From: Sphingopyxis sp. TUF1
GTDB taxonomy: Bacteria > Pseudomonadota > Alphaproteobacteria > Sphingomonadales > Sphingomonadaceae
Length of the DNA: 64,000 bases
Reading direction: 5' to 3'
NCBI RefSeq assembly: GCF_036687315.1
Contig: NZ_CP144683.1
Span: 2,798,001 to 2,862,000, forward strand
Shown here: one piece after another, positions 1-8,630 of the stretch
Layout: each line of letters opens with the position of its first letter
How positions within the stretch are numbered: the stretch's first letter is position 1
Program-made: the position numbers and the translations under genes
Notes under the pieces: generated by a model
Databases searched by the model: none
Seen by the model: only the letters and a program-made list of their open reading frames with translations
What the model was told of the DNA's origin: nothing

Positions 1-1
1 C

Positions 2-97
2 CGCTGGTGCAGCGCGCGCGACCGGCTGCTTCCCGATCCCGCGCACCGCGCGCTGTTCCGCAGCGAGGTGCTCGACGGGTTGGGGCTCACCTGCTGA
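2..97 (+). CDS. 3' end of an unidentified upstream gene
   Basis: An open frame runs from the left edge of the window to a TGA at 95-97. It encodes about 31 residues of normal high-GC codon use and lacks its start. The tail is too short to recognise. It lies about 100 bp before aspS on the same strand. It could also be a chance open frame, so the call is weak. Confidence 0.3.
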   Translation, partial: RWCSARDRLLPDPAHRALFRSEVLDGLGLTC

Positions 98-109
98 TCG
101 GGACAAGCC

Positions 110-138
110 TTGACAAATCCGGCCCGGCCCTGCCTTAG
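110..138 (+). promoter_or_regulatory. Candidate sigma70-type promoter for aspS
   Basis: A perfect TTGACA hexamer at 110-115 is followed after 17 bp by a weak -10 match (CCTTAG, 133-138). The element sits between the upstream stop codon and the aspS start. The -35 box is clear, but the -10 box is poor, so this is a suggestion only. Confidence 0.35.
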
Positions 139-194
139 GCGCGGCCATAAATCACTTTAAACGTGACGTCCCCAAATCTTCGAAAGACCATGAA

Positions 195-1976
195 ATGCAC
201 GCCTATCGCACCCATCATTGCGGCCAGCTTCGCGCCGAGCATGTCGGCCAGACTGTGCGCCTCTCGGGCTGGGTGCACCGCAAGCGCGACCATGGTGGGC
301 TGCTGTTCGTCGACCTGCGCGACCATTATGGCCTGACGCAGATCGTCGCCGACAGCAGCGATTCTGCCTTTGCGACGCTCGACGGCCTGCGCGCCGAAAG
401 CGTCGTGACGGTGACCGGCGACGTCGTCGCGCGTTCGGCCGAAACGGTAAACGCCAACCTGCCGACCGGCGCGATCGAAGTGCGCGCGCGCGAGGTCGCG
501 GTGCAGTCGGCCGCGGCCGAACTGCCGATGCCGGTCGCGGGCGAACAGGAGTATCCCGAGGACATCCGCCTCAAATATCGCTTCCTCGATCTGCGCCGCG
601 ATCGGCTCCATGCGAACATCATGCTGCGCTCGAACGTGATCGCCAGCCTGCGCCGCCGCATGGTCGAACAGGGCTTCACCGAATATCAGACGCCGATCCT
701 CACCGCCTCGTCGCCCGAGGGCGCGCGCGACTATCTGGTGCCGAGCCGCGTCCACCCCGGCAAATTCTATGCGCTGCCGCAGGCACCGCAGATGTTCAAG
801 CAGCTTCTGATGGTCGCGGGCTTCGACCGCTATTTCCAGATCGCGCCCTGCTTCCGCGACGAAGACGCGCGCGCCGACCGCAGCCCGGGCGAATTTTACC
901 AGCTCGATTTCGAAATGAGCTTTGTCACGCAGGACGATGTGTTCAACGCGATCGAGCCCGTGCTCGCGGGCGTGTTCGAGGAGTTTGCGAACGGCAAGTC
1001 GGTGACGCCCGCCGGTTCCTTCCCGCGCATCCCGTATCGCGAATCGATGCTGAAATACGGCAATGACAAGCCCGACCTGCGCAACCCGCTGATCATCACC
1101 GACGTGTCGTCGCACTTCACCGGCTCGGGCTTCGGCCGCTTCGCTGACATCGTTGCGGCGGGTGACGTCGTGCGCGCGATCCCCGCGCCGGCGACCGCGG
1201 AAAAGAGCCGCAAATTCTTCGACGACATGAACAGCTGGGCGCAGGGCGAAGGGTTCGCGGGCCTCGGCTATGCGACGCGCAAGGGCGGCGAATGGGGCGG
1301 CCCGATCGCCAAGAACCACGGGCCCGACAAGATGGACGCGCTCGCCGCCGAGCTGGGTCTCGGCCCTGACGACGGACTGTTCTTTGCCGCGGGCAAGGAA
1401 GCGCAGGCTGCCAAGCTCGCGGGCCTCGCGCGCACGCGCGTCGCCGAGCAGCTCGACCTTATCGACCCGAACAAGTTCGAAATGTGCTGGATCGTCGATT
1501 TCCCGATGTTCGAACTCGACGAGGAAACGGGCAAGATCGACTTCAGCCACAACCCCTTCTCGATGCCGCAGGGCGAACTCGAGGCGCTCGAGACCAAAGA
1601 CCCGCTCGACATTCTCGCCTGGCAATATGACATCGTCTGCAACGGCGTCGAACTGTCGTCGGGCGCGATCCGTAACCATCGCCCCGACATCATGTACAAG
1701 GCGTTCGAGATTGCCGGCTACAGCCAGGCCGAGGTCGATGCCAATTTCGCGGGCATGATCAACGCCTTCAAATATGGCGCGCCGCCGCACGGCGGGTCGG
1801 CGCCGGGCGTCGACCGCATCGTCATGCTGCTCGCCGACGAGCCGAACATCCGCGAAGTCGTCGTCTTCCCGATGAACCAGAAGGCCGAAGACCTGATGAT
1901 GGGCGCCCCGGCGCCGGTCAGCGACAAGCAGCTGAAGGAACTCGGAATCCGGATCATGGATTCCGCAGGCCGTTGA
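195..1976 (+). CDS. aspS: Aspartate--tRNA(Asp/Asn) ligase
   Basis: A cytoplasmic class II synthetase that charges tRNA with aspartate. The 593-residue length is normal for the bacterial type, which carries a GAD insertion domain. The N-terminal OB-fold anticodon-binding domain spans about residues 1-110. The class II motif 2 segment [15 protein letters not shown] begins near residue 220, and motif 3 ([11 protein letters not shown]) lies near 538. Residue 33 is histidine in the loop RDHGG. In Pseudomonas this position is His in the non-discriminating enzyme, and Leu in the tRNA-Asp-specific E. coli enzyme, so this protein probably also makes Asp-tRNA(Asn) for GatCAB amidation. That specificity is inferred. 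The start fits the conserved N-terminus. Confidence 0.97.
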   Translation: MHAYRTHHCGQLRAEHVGQTVRLSGWVHRKRDHGGLLFVDLRDHYGLTQIVADSSDSAFATLDGLRAESVVTVTGDVVARSAETVNANLPTGAIEVRAREVAVQSAAAELPMPVAGEQEYPEDIRLKYRFLDLRRDRLHANIMLRSNVIASLRRRMVEQGFTEYQTPILTASSPEGARDYLVPSRVHPGKFYALPQAPQMFKQLLMVAGFDRYFQIAPCFRDEDARADRSPGEFYQLDFEMSFVTQDDVFNAIEPVLAGVFEEFANGKSVTPAGSFPRIPYRESMLKYGNDKPDLRNPLIITDVSSHFTGSGFGRFADIVAAGDVVRAIPAPATAEKSRKFFDDMNSWAQGEGFAGLGYATRKGGEWGGPIAKNHGPDKMDALAAELGLGPDDGLFFAAGKEAQAAKLAGLARTRVAEQLDLIDPNKFEMCWIVDFPMFELDEETGKIDFSHNPFSMPQGELEALETKDPLDILAWQYDIVCNGVELSSGAIRNHRPDIMYKAFEIAGYSQAEVDANFAGMINAFKYGAPPHGGSAPGVDRIVMLLADEPNIREVVVFPMNQKAEDLMMGAPAPVSDKQLKELGIRIMDSAGR

Positions 1977-2006
1977 TGATACGCGCGCGGAGTAGGATTT
2001 AGGGTT

Positions 2007-3029
2007 ATGACGGAGTGGTCCCGCCGCGCGCTTTTGACGTCGGGCGGGAGTTTTGCTGCGCTCGGAGGCTATGCGTCGGCTCGCGCCGATGAAGCCGAGC
2101 CGTCGAACAAGCTATATTTCGACGACTTGCAACGTTTTGAAATGCATATAAGTGCCATGCCTCCGCAAGAGGCGGTGGCTGCTTATCTTGCGACACCCTC
2201 CGCGGGTCTGACCGCCTATATGCGCACTTACCGGATTACGCCCGACGCCTATTTACAGCGCCTGGCCGAACGGCCTCGCTTTTATCGGTCGATTGTCGGC
2301 CTTCGCGAGCGGTTAAGGCCTTACGAAACGGCGATCACTCAGGCGATGGTGCGCGTCCGAGCGTTTTTACCGGGGACACCGGAGGTGCCGGTATTCTTCC
2401 TTGTGGGTACCCTCGGGCCCGGAGCCACGCCGCGGGAAGTCCGGCGCGGTGCCGACGCGACCAGCCTCGGAATTCTGATGCCCGCCGAACATCTCGCGAT
2501 GACGGTCGACACGGACATGTCCGAATTTCCCGAGGGGCGTGCCGGGCGGGCGAACGTCGGAGACGTGACCGGCTTTGTCTCCCACGAATATGGGCATGTG
2601 GCCCAGGTCCATCTGCAGGGACTGGCACGATACCGCGAACTCTACACGATTCCCGGAAATGCCACGAATCTTGCCATGGCCATACGCGAAGGCGGCGCGG
2701 ATTATATTTCATGGCTCGCTACGGGTCAGCGGCGCGAACGTCACCGCTATTTCGATGCTCACGCGCGCACATTGGGCCGCGAGTTCGTAGCGATTGCCCA
2801 TCTGCCCGCAGCGGATTTTCGGGGCTGGTTCAGCGGAGTCGACTCAAATAATCCCGGTCGTCCCGCTCAGATCGGCTATGCGGTCGGATTCGATATTTGC
2901 CGACATTTTATGGATGCGGCTGCGGACCGATCGGCTGCTCTCCTTGCGATCGCCTCGGCGAGCGAGGCAAAGGATTTTCTCGCCATTGCCAGCGCTTATC
3001 TTGCTGAACAAGGGAGCGTGAAGTCTTGA
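2007..3029 (+). CDS. Secreted zinc metallopeptidase-like protein (HEYGH motif)
   Basis: A 340-residue protein with a Tat-like N-terminus: SRRALL followed by a hydrophobic stretch and a probable cut near ASARA. A zinc-binding HEYGH motif lies near residues 193-197. A glutamate about 35 residues later (EGGADY) is a fitting third ligand, as in gluzincins. The arrangement resembles predicted Zn-dependent proteases of the DUF2268 kind, but I cannot assign a family firmly. It starts 30 bp after aspS. Its stop overlaps the TTG start of the next gene by 3 bp, so the two are probably co-translated. Codon use looks less GC-biased than its neighbours, with many A/T third positions, which may reflect acquisition. 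Confidence 0.8.
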   Translation: MTEWSRRALLTSGGSFAALGGYASARADEAEPSNKLYFDDLQRFEMHISAMPPQEAVAAYLATPSAGLTAYMRTYRITPDAYLQRLAERPRFYRSIVGLRERLRPYETAITQAMVRVRAFLPGTPEVPVFFLVGTLGPGATPREVRRGADATSLGILMPAEHLAMTVDTDMSEFPEGRAGRANVGDVTGFVSHEYGHVAQVHLQGLARYRELYTIPGNATNLAMAIREGGADYISWLATGQRRERHRYFDAHARTLGREFVAIAHLPAADFRGWFSGVDSNNPGRPAQIGYAVGFDICRHFMDAAADRSAALLAIASASEAKDFLAIASAYLAEQGSVKS

Positions 3030-3898
3030 GCGACCCGCAGAGGCACCGGCTGGAAACGCCGGACGGCGACATCTGCTGGTTCGAATGGGGCGAGCGCGGT
3101 GCAGCCGCATCGCTGTTGCTGCTGCACGCGACCGGCTTTCACGCGCGGCTCTGGGATCGCGTTGTCGCGGCACTGCCCGCGGGAACGCACGTTATCGCGC
3201 CCGATCATCGCGGCCATGGGCGGAGCTTCCGCCCTGCGACGCTCGCCGACTGGGCGGCGACTGCCGACGTGCTGCTCCCGCTCATCGACGGCTTCGGCGG
3301 ACGTCGGCTGGTCGGTTGCGGACACAGTATGGGCGGCTATGTGCTGACCCGGCTCGCCGCGCAGCGGCCGGCGGCTTTTCGCCACCTTGTCCTGATCGAT
3401 CCCGTGATCATGGAACCAGCGCTTTACGACGGCGAGGACGCCAGGCCGATCCCCGATCCCGCCGATCATCCCATCGCGCGGCGGCGCAACGCCTGGACCG
3501 ACACCGAAGAGATGCGCACACGTTTCGCCGACCGGCGGCCCTATGCAAAATGGGATCCCCGCGTGTTGGCCGATTATTGCACGCATGGCCTGCGTCCGGC
3601 GGCCTCCGGCGAAGGACTCGAACTCGCCTGTCCGCCCGCGCTCGAAGCGTCGGTCTATCAAAATGCGCTGCGCACCAGCCCGTATGAGTGGCTGCACCAT
3701 CTGGCCGCGCCATCGACCCTCATCCGCGCGCTGGGCGGAGAGCGCGACGGCCCGCTCGATTTTTCGCTCAGCCCGACCTGGGTGGACCTGGGTCCGGCAA
3801 TCGGCGCCGTTCGCGACGAATTGTGGTCGGATCATAGCCATTTTATCCCGATGGAAGCGCCTGCGCGCGTCGCGGCCTTGCTCGCCGAGCTGCTTTGA
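3026..3898 (+). CDS. Alpha/beta hydrolase
   Basis: A 290-residue single-domain alpha/beta hydrolase without a signal peptide, so probably cytoplasmic. The oxyanion region LLHATGF precedes DHRGHGRS. The nucleophile elbow is GHSMGG, with the serine near residue 97. A late histidine in SDHSHF is the likely catalytic base. The substrate is unknown; similar proteins hydrolyse esters, lactones or C-C bonds. The TTG start at 3026 overlaps the preceding stop codon and follows a GGGAG ribosome-binding site, which decides the start. The tight coupling suggests shared expression with the metallopeptidase gene, not necessarily shared function. Confidence 0.88.
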   Translation: MSDPQRHRLETPDGDICWFEWGERGAAASLLLLHATGFHARLWDRVVAALPAGTHVIAPDHRGHGRSFRPATLADWAATADVLLPLIDGFGGRRLVGCGHSMGGYVLTRLAAQRPAAFRHLVLIDPVIMEPALYDGEDARPIPDPADHPIARRRNAWTDTEEMRTRFADRRPYAKWDPRVLADYCTHGLRPAASGEGLELACPPALEASVYQNALRTSPYEWLHHLAAPSTLIRALGGERDGPLDFSLSPTWVDLGPAIGAVRDELWSDHSHFIPMEAPARVAALLAELL

Positions 3899-3996
3899 TC
3901 GCCTGACAGTAGGGAAGCCCATGCGCACTGTCCCGGAATATGACAGCAGCGCATCACCCTTGGTAGGACGCACCGGCTTGCGCTAAGGATTGGCCC

Positions 3997-4782
3997 ATGA
4001 CCCTCTCGCTTTCCGAATATGAAACCGGCGCGAAGTTCGGCGGCGACTATTCCAAGGCGCTGGGCGCGCTCACCGAGCGGCTGGAACGGCTTCAGGCCGC
4101 ACATATCATTCACCGTCAGCGCAGCGTGATCATGGTCGAGGGCTGGGACGCGGCGGGGAAGGGCGGGATCATCCAGCGGCTCACCGCGTCGCTTGATCCC
4201 CGCTATTTCGAGGTGTGGCCGATCGGCGCGCCGACCGACGAGGAAAAGGCGCGCCACTTCCTCTGGCGCTTCTGGAAACGCTTGCCGGGAACGCGCGAAA
4301 TCTCGATCTTCGACCGCAGCTGGTACGGTCGCGTGCTCGTCGAGCGCGTCGAGGGTTTCGCGACCGAGGCCGAGTGGCGCAAGGCCTATGACGAGATCAA
4401 CGAGTTCGAGGCGCAGCTGACGGGCAGCGCGACCCACCTCGTCAAACTGTTCGTTCATGTGACGCAGGAAGAGCAGGACAAGCGCTTCGCCGACCGGCTC
4501 GACGATCCGTGGAAGCAGTGGAAGACCGGGCCGGAGGATTATCGCAATCGGGCGAAACGCGCGGAATATCTGGCGGCGATGGAGGATATGTTCGCGCAGA
4601 CGCACACACGCTGGGCGCCGTGGAAAATCATCGACGGCAACAACAAAAAGGCGGCGCGCATCGCCGCGCTGACGCATGTCGTCGAAACGCTTGAGACCGC
4701 GGTGCCGATGACTCCGCCCAAACGCGACCCCGCGGTGGTCAAACTTGCGGCCAAGGCCTTCGGCTACAAGCCGAAGGATTAG
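3997..4782 (+). CDS. Polyphosphate kinase 2 family protein
   Basis: A 261-residue, single-domain PPK2-type protein. The P-loop is GWDAAGKGG (about residues 49-57). The Walker B-like block FDRSWYGRVLVERV lies near residue 106, followed by the lid segment RFADRLDDPWKQWK. PPK2 enzymes move phosphate between polyphosphate and nucleoside mono- or diphosphates. Which nucleotide is used here cannot be read from the sequence with confidence. It stands alone, about 100 bp after the hydrolase gene, and the following J-domain gene starts 45 bp downstream. It is cytoplasmic, with no signal or membrane segment. Confidence 0.93.
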   Translation: MTLSLSEYETGAKFGGDYSKALGALTERLERLQAAHIIHRQRSVIMVEGWDAAGKGGIIQRLTASLDPRYFEVWPIGAPTDEEKARHFLWRFWKRLPGTREISIFDRSWYGRVLVERVEGFATEAEWRKAYDEINEFEAQLTGSATHLVKLFVHVTQEEQDKRFADRLDDPWKQWKTGPEDYRNRAKRAEYLAAMEDMFAQTHTRWAPWKIIDGNNKKAARIAALTHVVETLETAVPMTPPKRDPAVVKLAAKAFGYKPKD

Positions 4783-4827
4783 GATTTTCGGCCTGCTTGG
4801 GTAGCAATCGGGCGCCCCAGCCGCTAC

Positions 4828-5373
4828 ATGGACCCGATGAGCCGCGCCAAAAGATCCGACGATTGGGGTTTTCCCCGCTGGCGCCCCTATGGCTCGTCGC
4901 GCGAGGCGCAGCAGGTGCGGCTCTGCGACCGGCACGGCTGCACCAACCCCGGCAACTGTCCCGCGCCCAAGTCGCCCAACAGCCCCGAACGCTGGTATTT
5001 CTGCGAGACGCACGCCGCCGAATATAATCGCGGCTGGGACTATTTCGCCGGGCTCAGCGCCGAGGATGCCGCCGCCCGCGCGGCGGAGGAAGCGCAAGGC
5101 GCCCGCAGCTATGCCCGCGCCCAGCATTACGCCTGGGGCGGCGCGGGCGACGGCAGCCGCAGCGCCGACGAAATGCGCGCGCTCGAAATCCTGGGGCTCG
5201 ATCCCGACGCCGATTTCGACGCGACGAAAAAGGCCTGGCGCACCTATGCCAAGGAATGCCATCCCGACGTCAAGCCCGGCGACGATGACGCGGCGAAGCG
5301 CTTTGCCGCAGGGCAGGCAGCGTTCGAGGTGCTGAAACAGGCCGAAGAACGCAAGAGCTGGAAACCGGCCTGA
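4828..5373 (+). CDS. J-domain protein with N-terminal Cys/His-rich region
   Basis: A 181-residue protein with its J domain at the C-terminus (about 120-178). The diagnostic HPD tripeptide lies at about residues 145-147 (CHPDVKPG), so it should stimulate an Hsp70 ATPase. The N-terminal half carries a conserved-looking Cys/His set (RLCDRHGC, NCPAPK, YFCETH) that could bind a metal, followed by the aromatic segment NRGWDYF. It lacks the Gly/Phe and zinc-finger layout of DnaJ itself. This architecture is known from alphaproteobacterial DnaJ-domain proteins, but the client is unknown. Confidence 0.9.
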   Translation: MDPMSRAKRSDDWGFPRWRPYGSSREAQQVRLCDRHGCTNPGNCPAPKSPNSPERWYFCETHAAEYNRGWDYFAGLSAEDAAARAAEEAQGARSYARAQHYAWGGAGDGSRSADEMRALEILGLDPDADFDATKKAWRTYAKECHPDVKPGDDDAAKRFAAGQAAFEVLKQAEERKSWKPA

Positions 5374-5395
5374 GGGGCGTCTGGAAACGACCGGA

Positions 5396-5561
5396 AGCGG
5401 ACATAATATCCTCCCTGTGGCCAAAGGCCATGGGGAGGGGGACCGCGCCCGCAGGGCGTGGTGGAGGGGCCGCGGCGTCGCGTGATTGCCCCTCCGTCAG
5501 CGCTTCGCGCTGCCACCTCCCCATCGCTGCGCGACAGGGAGGATCGTTACCGATTGCGGAC
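5396..5561. repeat. Composite palindromic intergenic repeat, copy 1
   Basis: An imperfect inverted repeat of about 160 bp. The left arm (ATCCTCCCTGTGGC...) and right arm (...GCGACAGGGAGGAT) are complementary over most of their length, and each arm contains short hairpins of its own, for example TGGCCAAAGGCCA and AGCGCTTCGCGCT. The outer ends carry AGCGGAC / GCGGACA motifs. A second copy lies at 44362-44521. No transposase is present, so it looks like a MITE- or REP-like dispersed element. Confidence 0.85.
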
Positions 5562-5821
5562 ATAAGGAAAAGCCAGCCCCTCCTCTTCAGGGGAGGGGCT
5601 CAGGCGGTCGCAACGGCAACTCCCAACTCCAAAACTGCCCCTCCGCCAGCCAGCCCAAAAATCGCTGTCCTACATCCCCGCCCTATGCCAGCCATTCACT
5701 CGGCTCTTTGACATCATCGCTTTTCCAACCTTCTTCTAAAGCGACAAAGGAGACAGTTTCGCCGCGCACATGCGTATCTTTTGTCGCTTTAAGCACGCCG
5801 CATACGCAATCGACGGCTGCC
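5562..5821. other. Gap after the repeat: hairpin and an unassigned short reading frame
   Basis: A GC-rich hairpin at 5575-5600 (AGCCCCTCC paired with GGAGGGGCT) could end minus-strand transcription from mtgA. Next to it, a minus-strand frame ends at 5683. Its last 50 or so residues have protein-like composition (ending EEGWKSDDVKEPSEWLA), and a possible ATG at 5844 overlaps the end of mtgA. There is no convincing ribosome-binding site. It may be a small gene or the remnant of one. The segment is visibly lower in GC than the surroundings. Confidence 0.4.
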
Positions 5822-6532
5822 CTATCGATAAACGCATCCATCCAGCCCGTCGCGCCGGACCTGGCCGATCCGCGCGGCGATCGTGTTGCCATAGCGGCGC
5901 GTAAAGCCCGACGGGCTCACCGCCTCGCGCTTCTTGGGCAGCGGCAGGATGGCGGCGATGCGCGCCGCTTCGCGCGGAGTCAGTTTGGCCGCGCCATGTT
6001 TGAAATAACGCTGCGCCCCCGCCTCGACGCCATAGGTACCGATCCCCGTCTCGGCGACGTTGAGGTAAACTTCCATGATCCGGCGCTTGCCCCAGATCGT
6101 CTCGATCAGGAAGGTGAACCAGACTTCAGGCACCTTGCGGACATAGCGTGTCCAGCCGCTGCCCTGCCACAGGAACACATTTTTCGCGGTCTGCTGGCTG
6201 ATCGTCGATCCGCCGCGCAGCCGCTTGCCCTTGGCGTTGCGCTCAATCGCTTCCTCGATCGCTTCGGTGTCGAAACCGCTGTGGCTGCAAAATTTGCCGT
6301 CCTCGGCCGCGATCACCGCGCGCACCATGTTGCGGTCGATGTCGGACAAGCTGGTCCAGTCCTTGGTGATGCCGTTACGGTCGGCCAGCATCGTGAACGT
6401 CACCGGCGGCGGCACCACGGCATAGACGAGCACCCAAAGTACCGAAAAGGCGATCAACGATAACAGCCATTTGACGGGCCGGAGGATCCAGGAGCGCTTG
6501 CGGCGTTTTGCGGATTTGGCGTTCGCGGGCAT
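5822..6532 (-). CDS. mtgA: Monofunctional peptidoglycan glycosyltransferase
   Basis: A GT51 enzyme that polymerises lipid II into glycan strands at the outer face of the inner membrane. The 236 residues give a basic N-terminus, one membrane anchor (about 17-40) and then the catalytic domain. The GT51 signatures are all present: EDGKFCSHSGFD with catalytic Glu77, GGSTISQQ, RKVPE and KRRIMEVYLN. There is no transpeptidase domain, as expected for MtgA. The start lies inside the end of the upstream M23 gene (79-bp overlap), which suggests translational coupling. It ends a minus-strand run with cell-wall genes. Confidence 0.96.
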   Translation of the reverse strand: MPANAKSAKRRKRSWILRPVKWLLSLIAFSVLWVLVYAVVPPPVTFTMLADRNGITKDWTSLSDIDRNMVRAVIAAEDGKFCSHSGFDTEAIEEAIERNAKGKRLRGGSTISQQTAKNVFLWQGSGWTRYVRKVPEVWFTFLIETIWGKRRIMEVYLNVAETGIGTYGVEAGAQRYFKHGAAKLTPREAARIAAILPLPKKREAVSPSGFTRRYGNTIAARIGQVRRDGLDGCVYR

Positions 6533-7674
6533 AGCGGTTCATTAGCCGCTTGGTCGCGCGCGACAAGCGGCTGTTTGCTCGGCGCGGGCTCGAAACGGAT
6601 CACAGCATAGGGAGCGGGGAGGCCGTCGACCGGCCGTTCGGTTTCAGCGCGCCAGGGCCGTGCCGCGTCGAAATCCGCGCGGCCTGGATAGGCGCCGACG
6701 ATGCGGCCGGCCTTCAGCCGATACGGCAGGCCTTCGCCGTCGAGCGGCGCGATGCCGTCGGCGACGTGGAAATGCAGGTGCGGCTGGGTGACATGCCCCG
6801 TCGATCCGACACGTCCGATGACCTGCCCCTTGCGGACACGCTCGCCTTGCCGGACGGGGATGCCCGGCATCAGATGCTGGTAAAAGGCATAGCGGCCGCC
6901 GGGCAGCCGCTGGACGATCATCGTTCCCGTCTCATCCTCGATGCTGGCAAGCGCGCCGGGGGCATCCGGGTCCTTGGCGACCAGGATTTCGCCATCGGCG
7001 ACCGCCAGCACATCCGCGCCCGACCCGTCGGCGGCCACATCAGTCCCGGCCGATGCGCGATCGAACCCCGCGGCGGGCATCCAGTCGATCGCATGGCGTC
7101 CGGGCAGGCGCACGCGCCCCGCGACGGCATAGGGATAGCGGCGATGGCCGTTATCGACCTCGGGCAGCGCGACTGCGGCCCACGGCCCGCCGCGCAGCGG
7201 CGCGCCGAGGTCGAGGCCGGGGGCGGGCGCCGGCACGAAGGCGCCGCCTTCGATCGCGACCGGTCGGCCTGAGGCGTCCGCGCCCTTCGGCACCAGGCCG
7301 ATCCGGTGGATGAGCGGCTCCGCGCCACGGCCGCGCCACGATACCGAGATATAGAAGATCGCGCGCTGCCCGGGCGCAAGATCATATGCGCCGCCCTGTT
7401 GCGCGCCGATCCGCCGCATGATCCCGGCCGGAGCGAGGCGCGCGATCGGAGCAGCGTCGCTGGCGGAGCGCAGCTCGACGTCCGTGACCGTCAGCGTTTG
7501 CGCGGCAAAATTGGTCGCATGAAGCTCGTAGACGAGCCGGTCCTCGCCGTCGATCCGGGCGATCGGCGGGCTGTACAGGACCGTGAGATGCAGCGACTGA
7601 TAAGGGCGCACTTCGGCCATCGCAGGCGGAACGTCCGGTGCGGAGAGGAGCAGGAGGAGGAGGCTGAACGGCAT
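6454..7674 (-). CDS. M23 family metallopeptidase
   Basis: A 406-residue protein with a short hydrophobic signal sequence (PFSLLLLLLSAP...AMA), so exported. The N-terminal half looks like a beta-sandwich (VYELHATNFAAQTLTVTDVEL). The C-terminal half holds an M23 (LytM-like) domain: HAIDW supplies the first His/Asp pair, then YQHLMPG, VGSTGHVTQPHLHFHV with the HLHFH motif. The first zinc ligand pair is HxxxD, as usual, so it may be active on peptidoglycan crosslinks or another peptide. The last 26 codons overlap mtgA in another frame and have low-complexity Ala/Ser/Pro content. The genomic link to mtgA supports a cell-wall role. Confidence 0.88.
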   Translation of the reverse strand: MPFSLLLLLLSAPDVPPAMAEVRPYQSLHLTVLYSPPIARIDGEDRLVYELHATNFAAQTLTVTDVELRSASDAAPIARLAPAGIMRRIGAQQGGAYDLAPGQRAIFYISVSWRGRGAEPLIHRIGLVPKGADASGRPVAIEGGAFVPAPAPGLDLGAPLRGGPWAAVALPEVDNGHRRYPYAVAGRVRLPGRHAIDWMPAAGFDRASAGTDVAADGSGADVLAVADGEILVAKDPDAPGALASIEDETGTMIVQRLPGGRYAFYQHLMPGIPVRQGERVRKGQVIGRVGSTGHVTQPHLHFHVADGIAPLDGEGLPYRLKAGRIVGAYPGRADFDAARPWRAETERPVDGLPAPYAVIRFEPAPSKQPLVARDQAANEPLCPRTPNPQNAASAPGSSGPSNGCYR

Positions 7675-7752
7675 GGGGGGTCTCCACGATGAAGGGGAGG
7701 CCGCGATGGCGGGGAACGCCCGCTGCGCGCGAGCACCGATCTGTGAGCGGGA

Positions 7753-8586
7753 CTATTCGGCGGGTTCGGCGGGTGCTGATCGCGGATCGAGGAGCGCGGC
7801 GAGATTGTCGCGGTAGCGGCGGCTCAGCCGCAGCTGCTCGCCGCCGACCAACCGGACATGCGCGTCGCCGCGCGCAATCGGTTCGATCTCGCGCACCCGG
7901 TCGATACGGATCAGCGCGCCGCGGTGGATGCGCGCGAAGTCGGCGGCAGGCAGGCGCTTGCTGAGCGAGGTCAGCGATTCCTCGATCAGCGTCGTGCGGC
8001 CCGACGCATGGATTTCGGCATAGTCGCCCGCCGCGCCGATCCAGTCGATGGTATCGAGCGGGATGCGCGTCAGGCGCCCACGGCTGCGGATTTCGATCGC
8101 GTCGGTGGGTGCGTTAGCGGCCCGACGTGGGCGCGGCCAGCGCACCCAAAGGATCGTGGCGGCGACCAGCGCAAGGTAGAGCATCGTGTTCGTATCGAAA
8201 TTGCGAACGAACATGATGTCGGCCATCTCGCCCCGCGTCTCAATGCGGGCGTTGCGATACACCGGCCAATAGACGAGTCCGAACAGCAGGACATGCGCGT
8301 AGGCGACGACGGGCCACAGCAGCAGATAGGCGGCAATCCGCCCCCACCATGGCTTGATCCTGCGCTCGATCGCCAGCGCTGCGCCGACGATCGGCCAGCT
8401 GAGCAGCGCCCAGATCGAATAGATCGCAGCGACATAGCCCAGAGTCGGCCACCACTCCTGCGCCTGACCGCGCCAGGCCGCGACCAAATAGCCTTGCCCG
8501 GCTTGCGCGAGTGTGACGAGCGACCAGGCCGCCAGAATGAGAGCGCTCCACCCTATGCGGCTGGTCGGAGCATGGAGGCGGATCAA
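7753..8586 (-). CDS. Membrane-anchored LytTR-family DNA-binding regulator
   Basis: A 277-residue protein. Four hydrophobic segments occupy about residues 12-150 (for example YVAAIYSIWALLSWPIVGAA), followed by a C-terminal LytTR domain (about 165-265) with IEIRSRGRLTRIPLDTIDWI, the core GDYAEIH, RIHRGALI and LRLSRRY. LytTR domains bind DNA as dimers at direct repeats. With no receiver domain, the membrane part may be the sensor. It is 44 bp downstream of rpoH on the same strand and about 80 bp before the M23 gene, whose expression it might influence (inference). Confidence 0.9.
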   Translation of the reverse strand: MIRLHAPTSRIGWSALILAAWSLVTLAQAGQGYLVAAWRGQAQEWWPTLGYVAAIYSIWALLSWPIVGAALAIERRIKPWWGRIAAYLLLWPVVAYAHVLLFGLVYWPVYRNARIETRGEMADIMFVRNFDTNTMLYLALVAATILWVRWPRPRRAANAPTDAIEIRSRGRLTRIPLDTIDWIGAAGDYAEIHASGRTTLIEESLTSLSKRLPAADFARIHRGALIRIDRVREIEPIARGDAHVRLVGGEQLRLSRRYRDNLAALLDPRSAPAEPAE

Positions 8587-8630
8587 CGTCGGCCGCCCGC
8601 GCTGCGCCGTATCAGCCGCGCCGTCCGTCG

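Noticed and set aside
3832..5424. A 530-codon minus-strand frame
   Set aside because: It is antisense to the PPK2 and J-domain genes; no recognisable domain.
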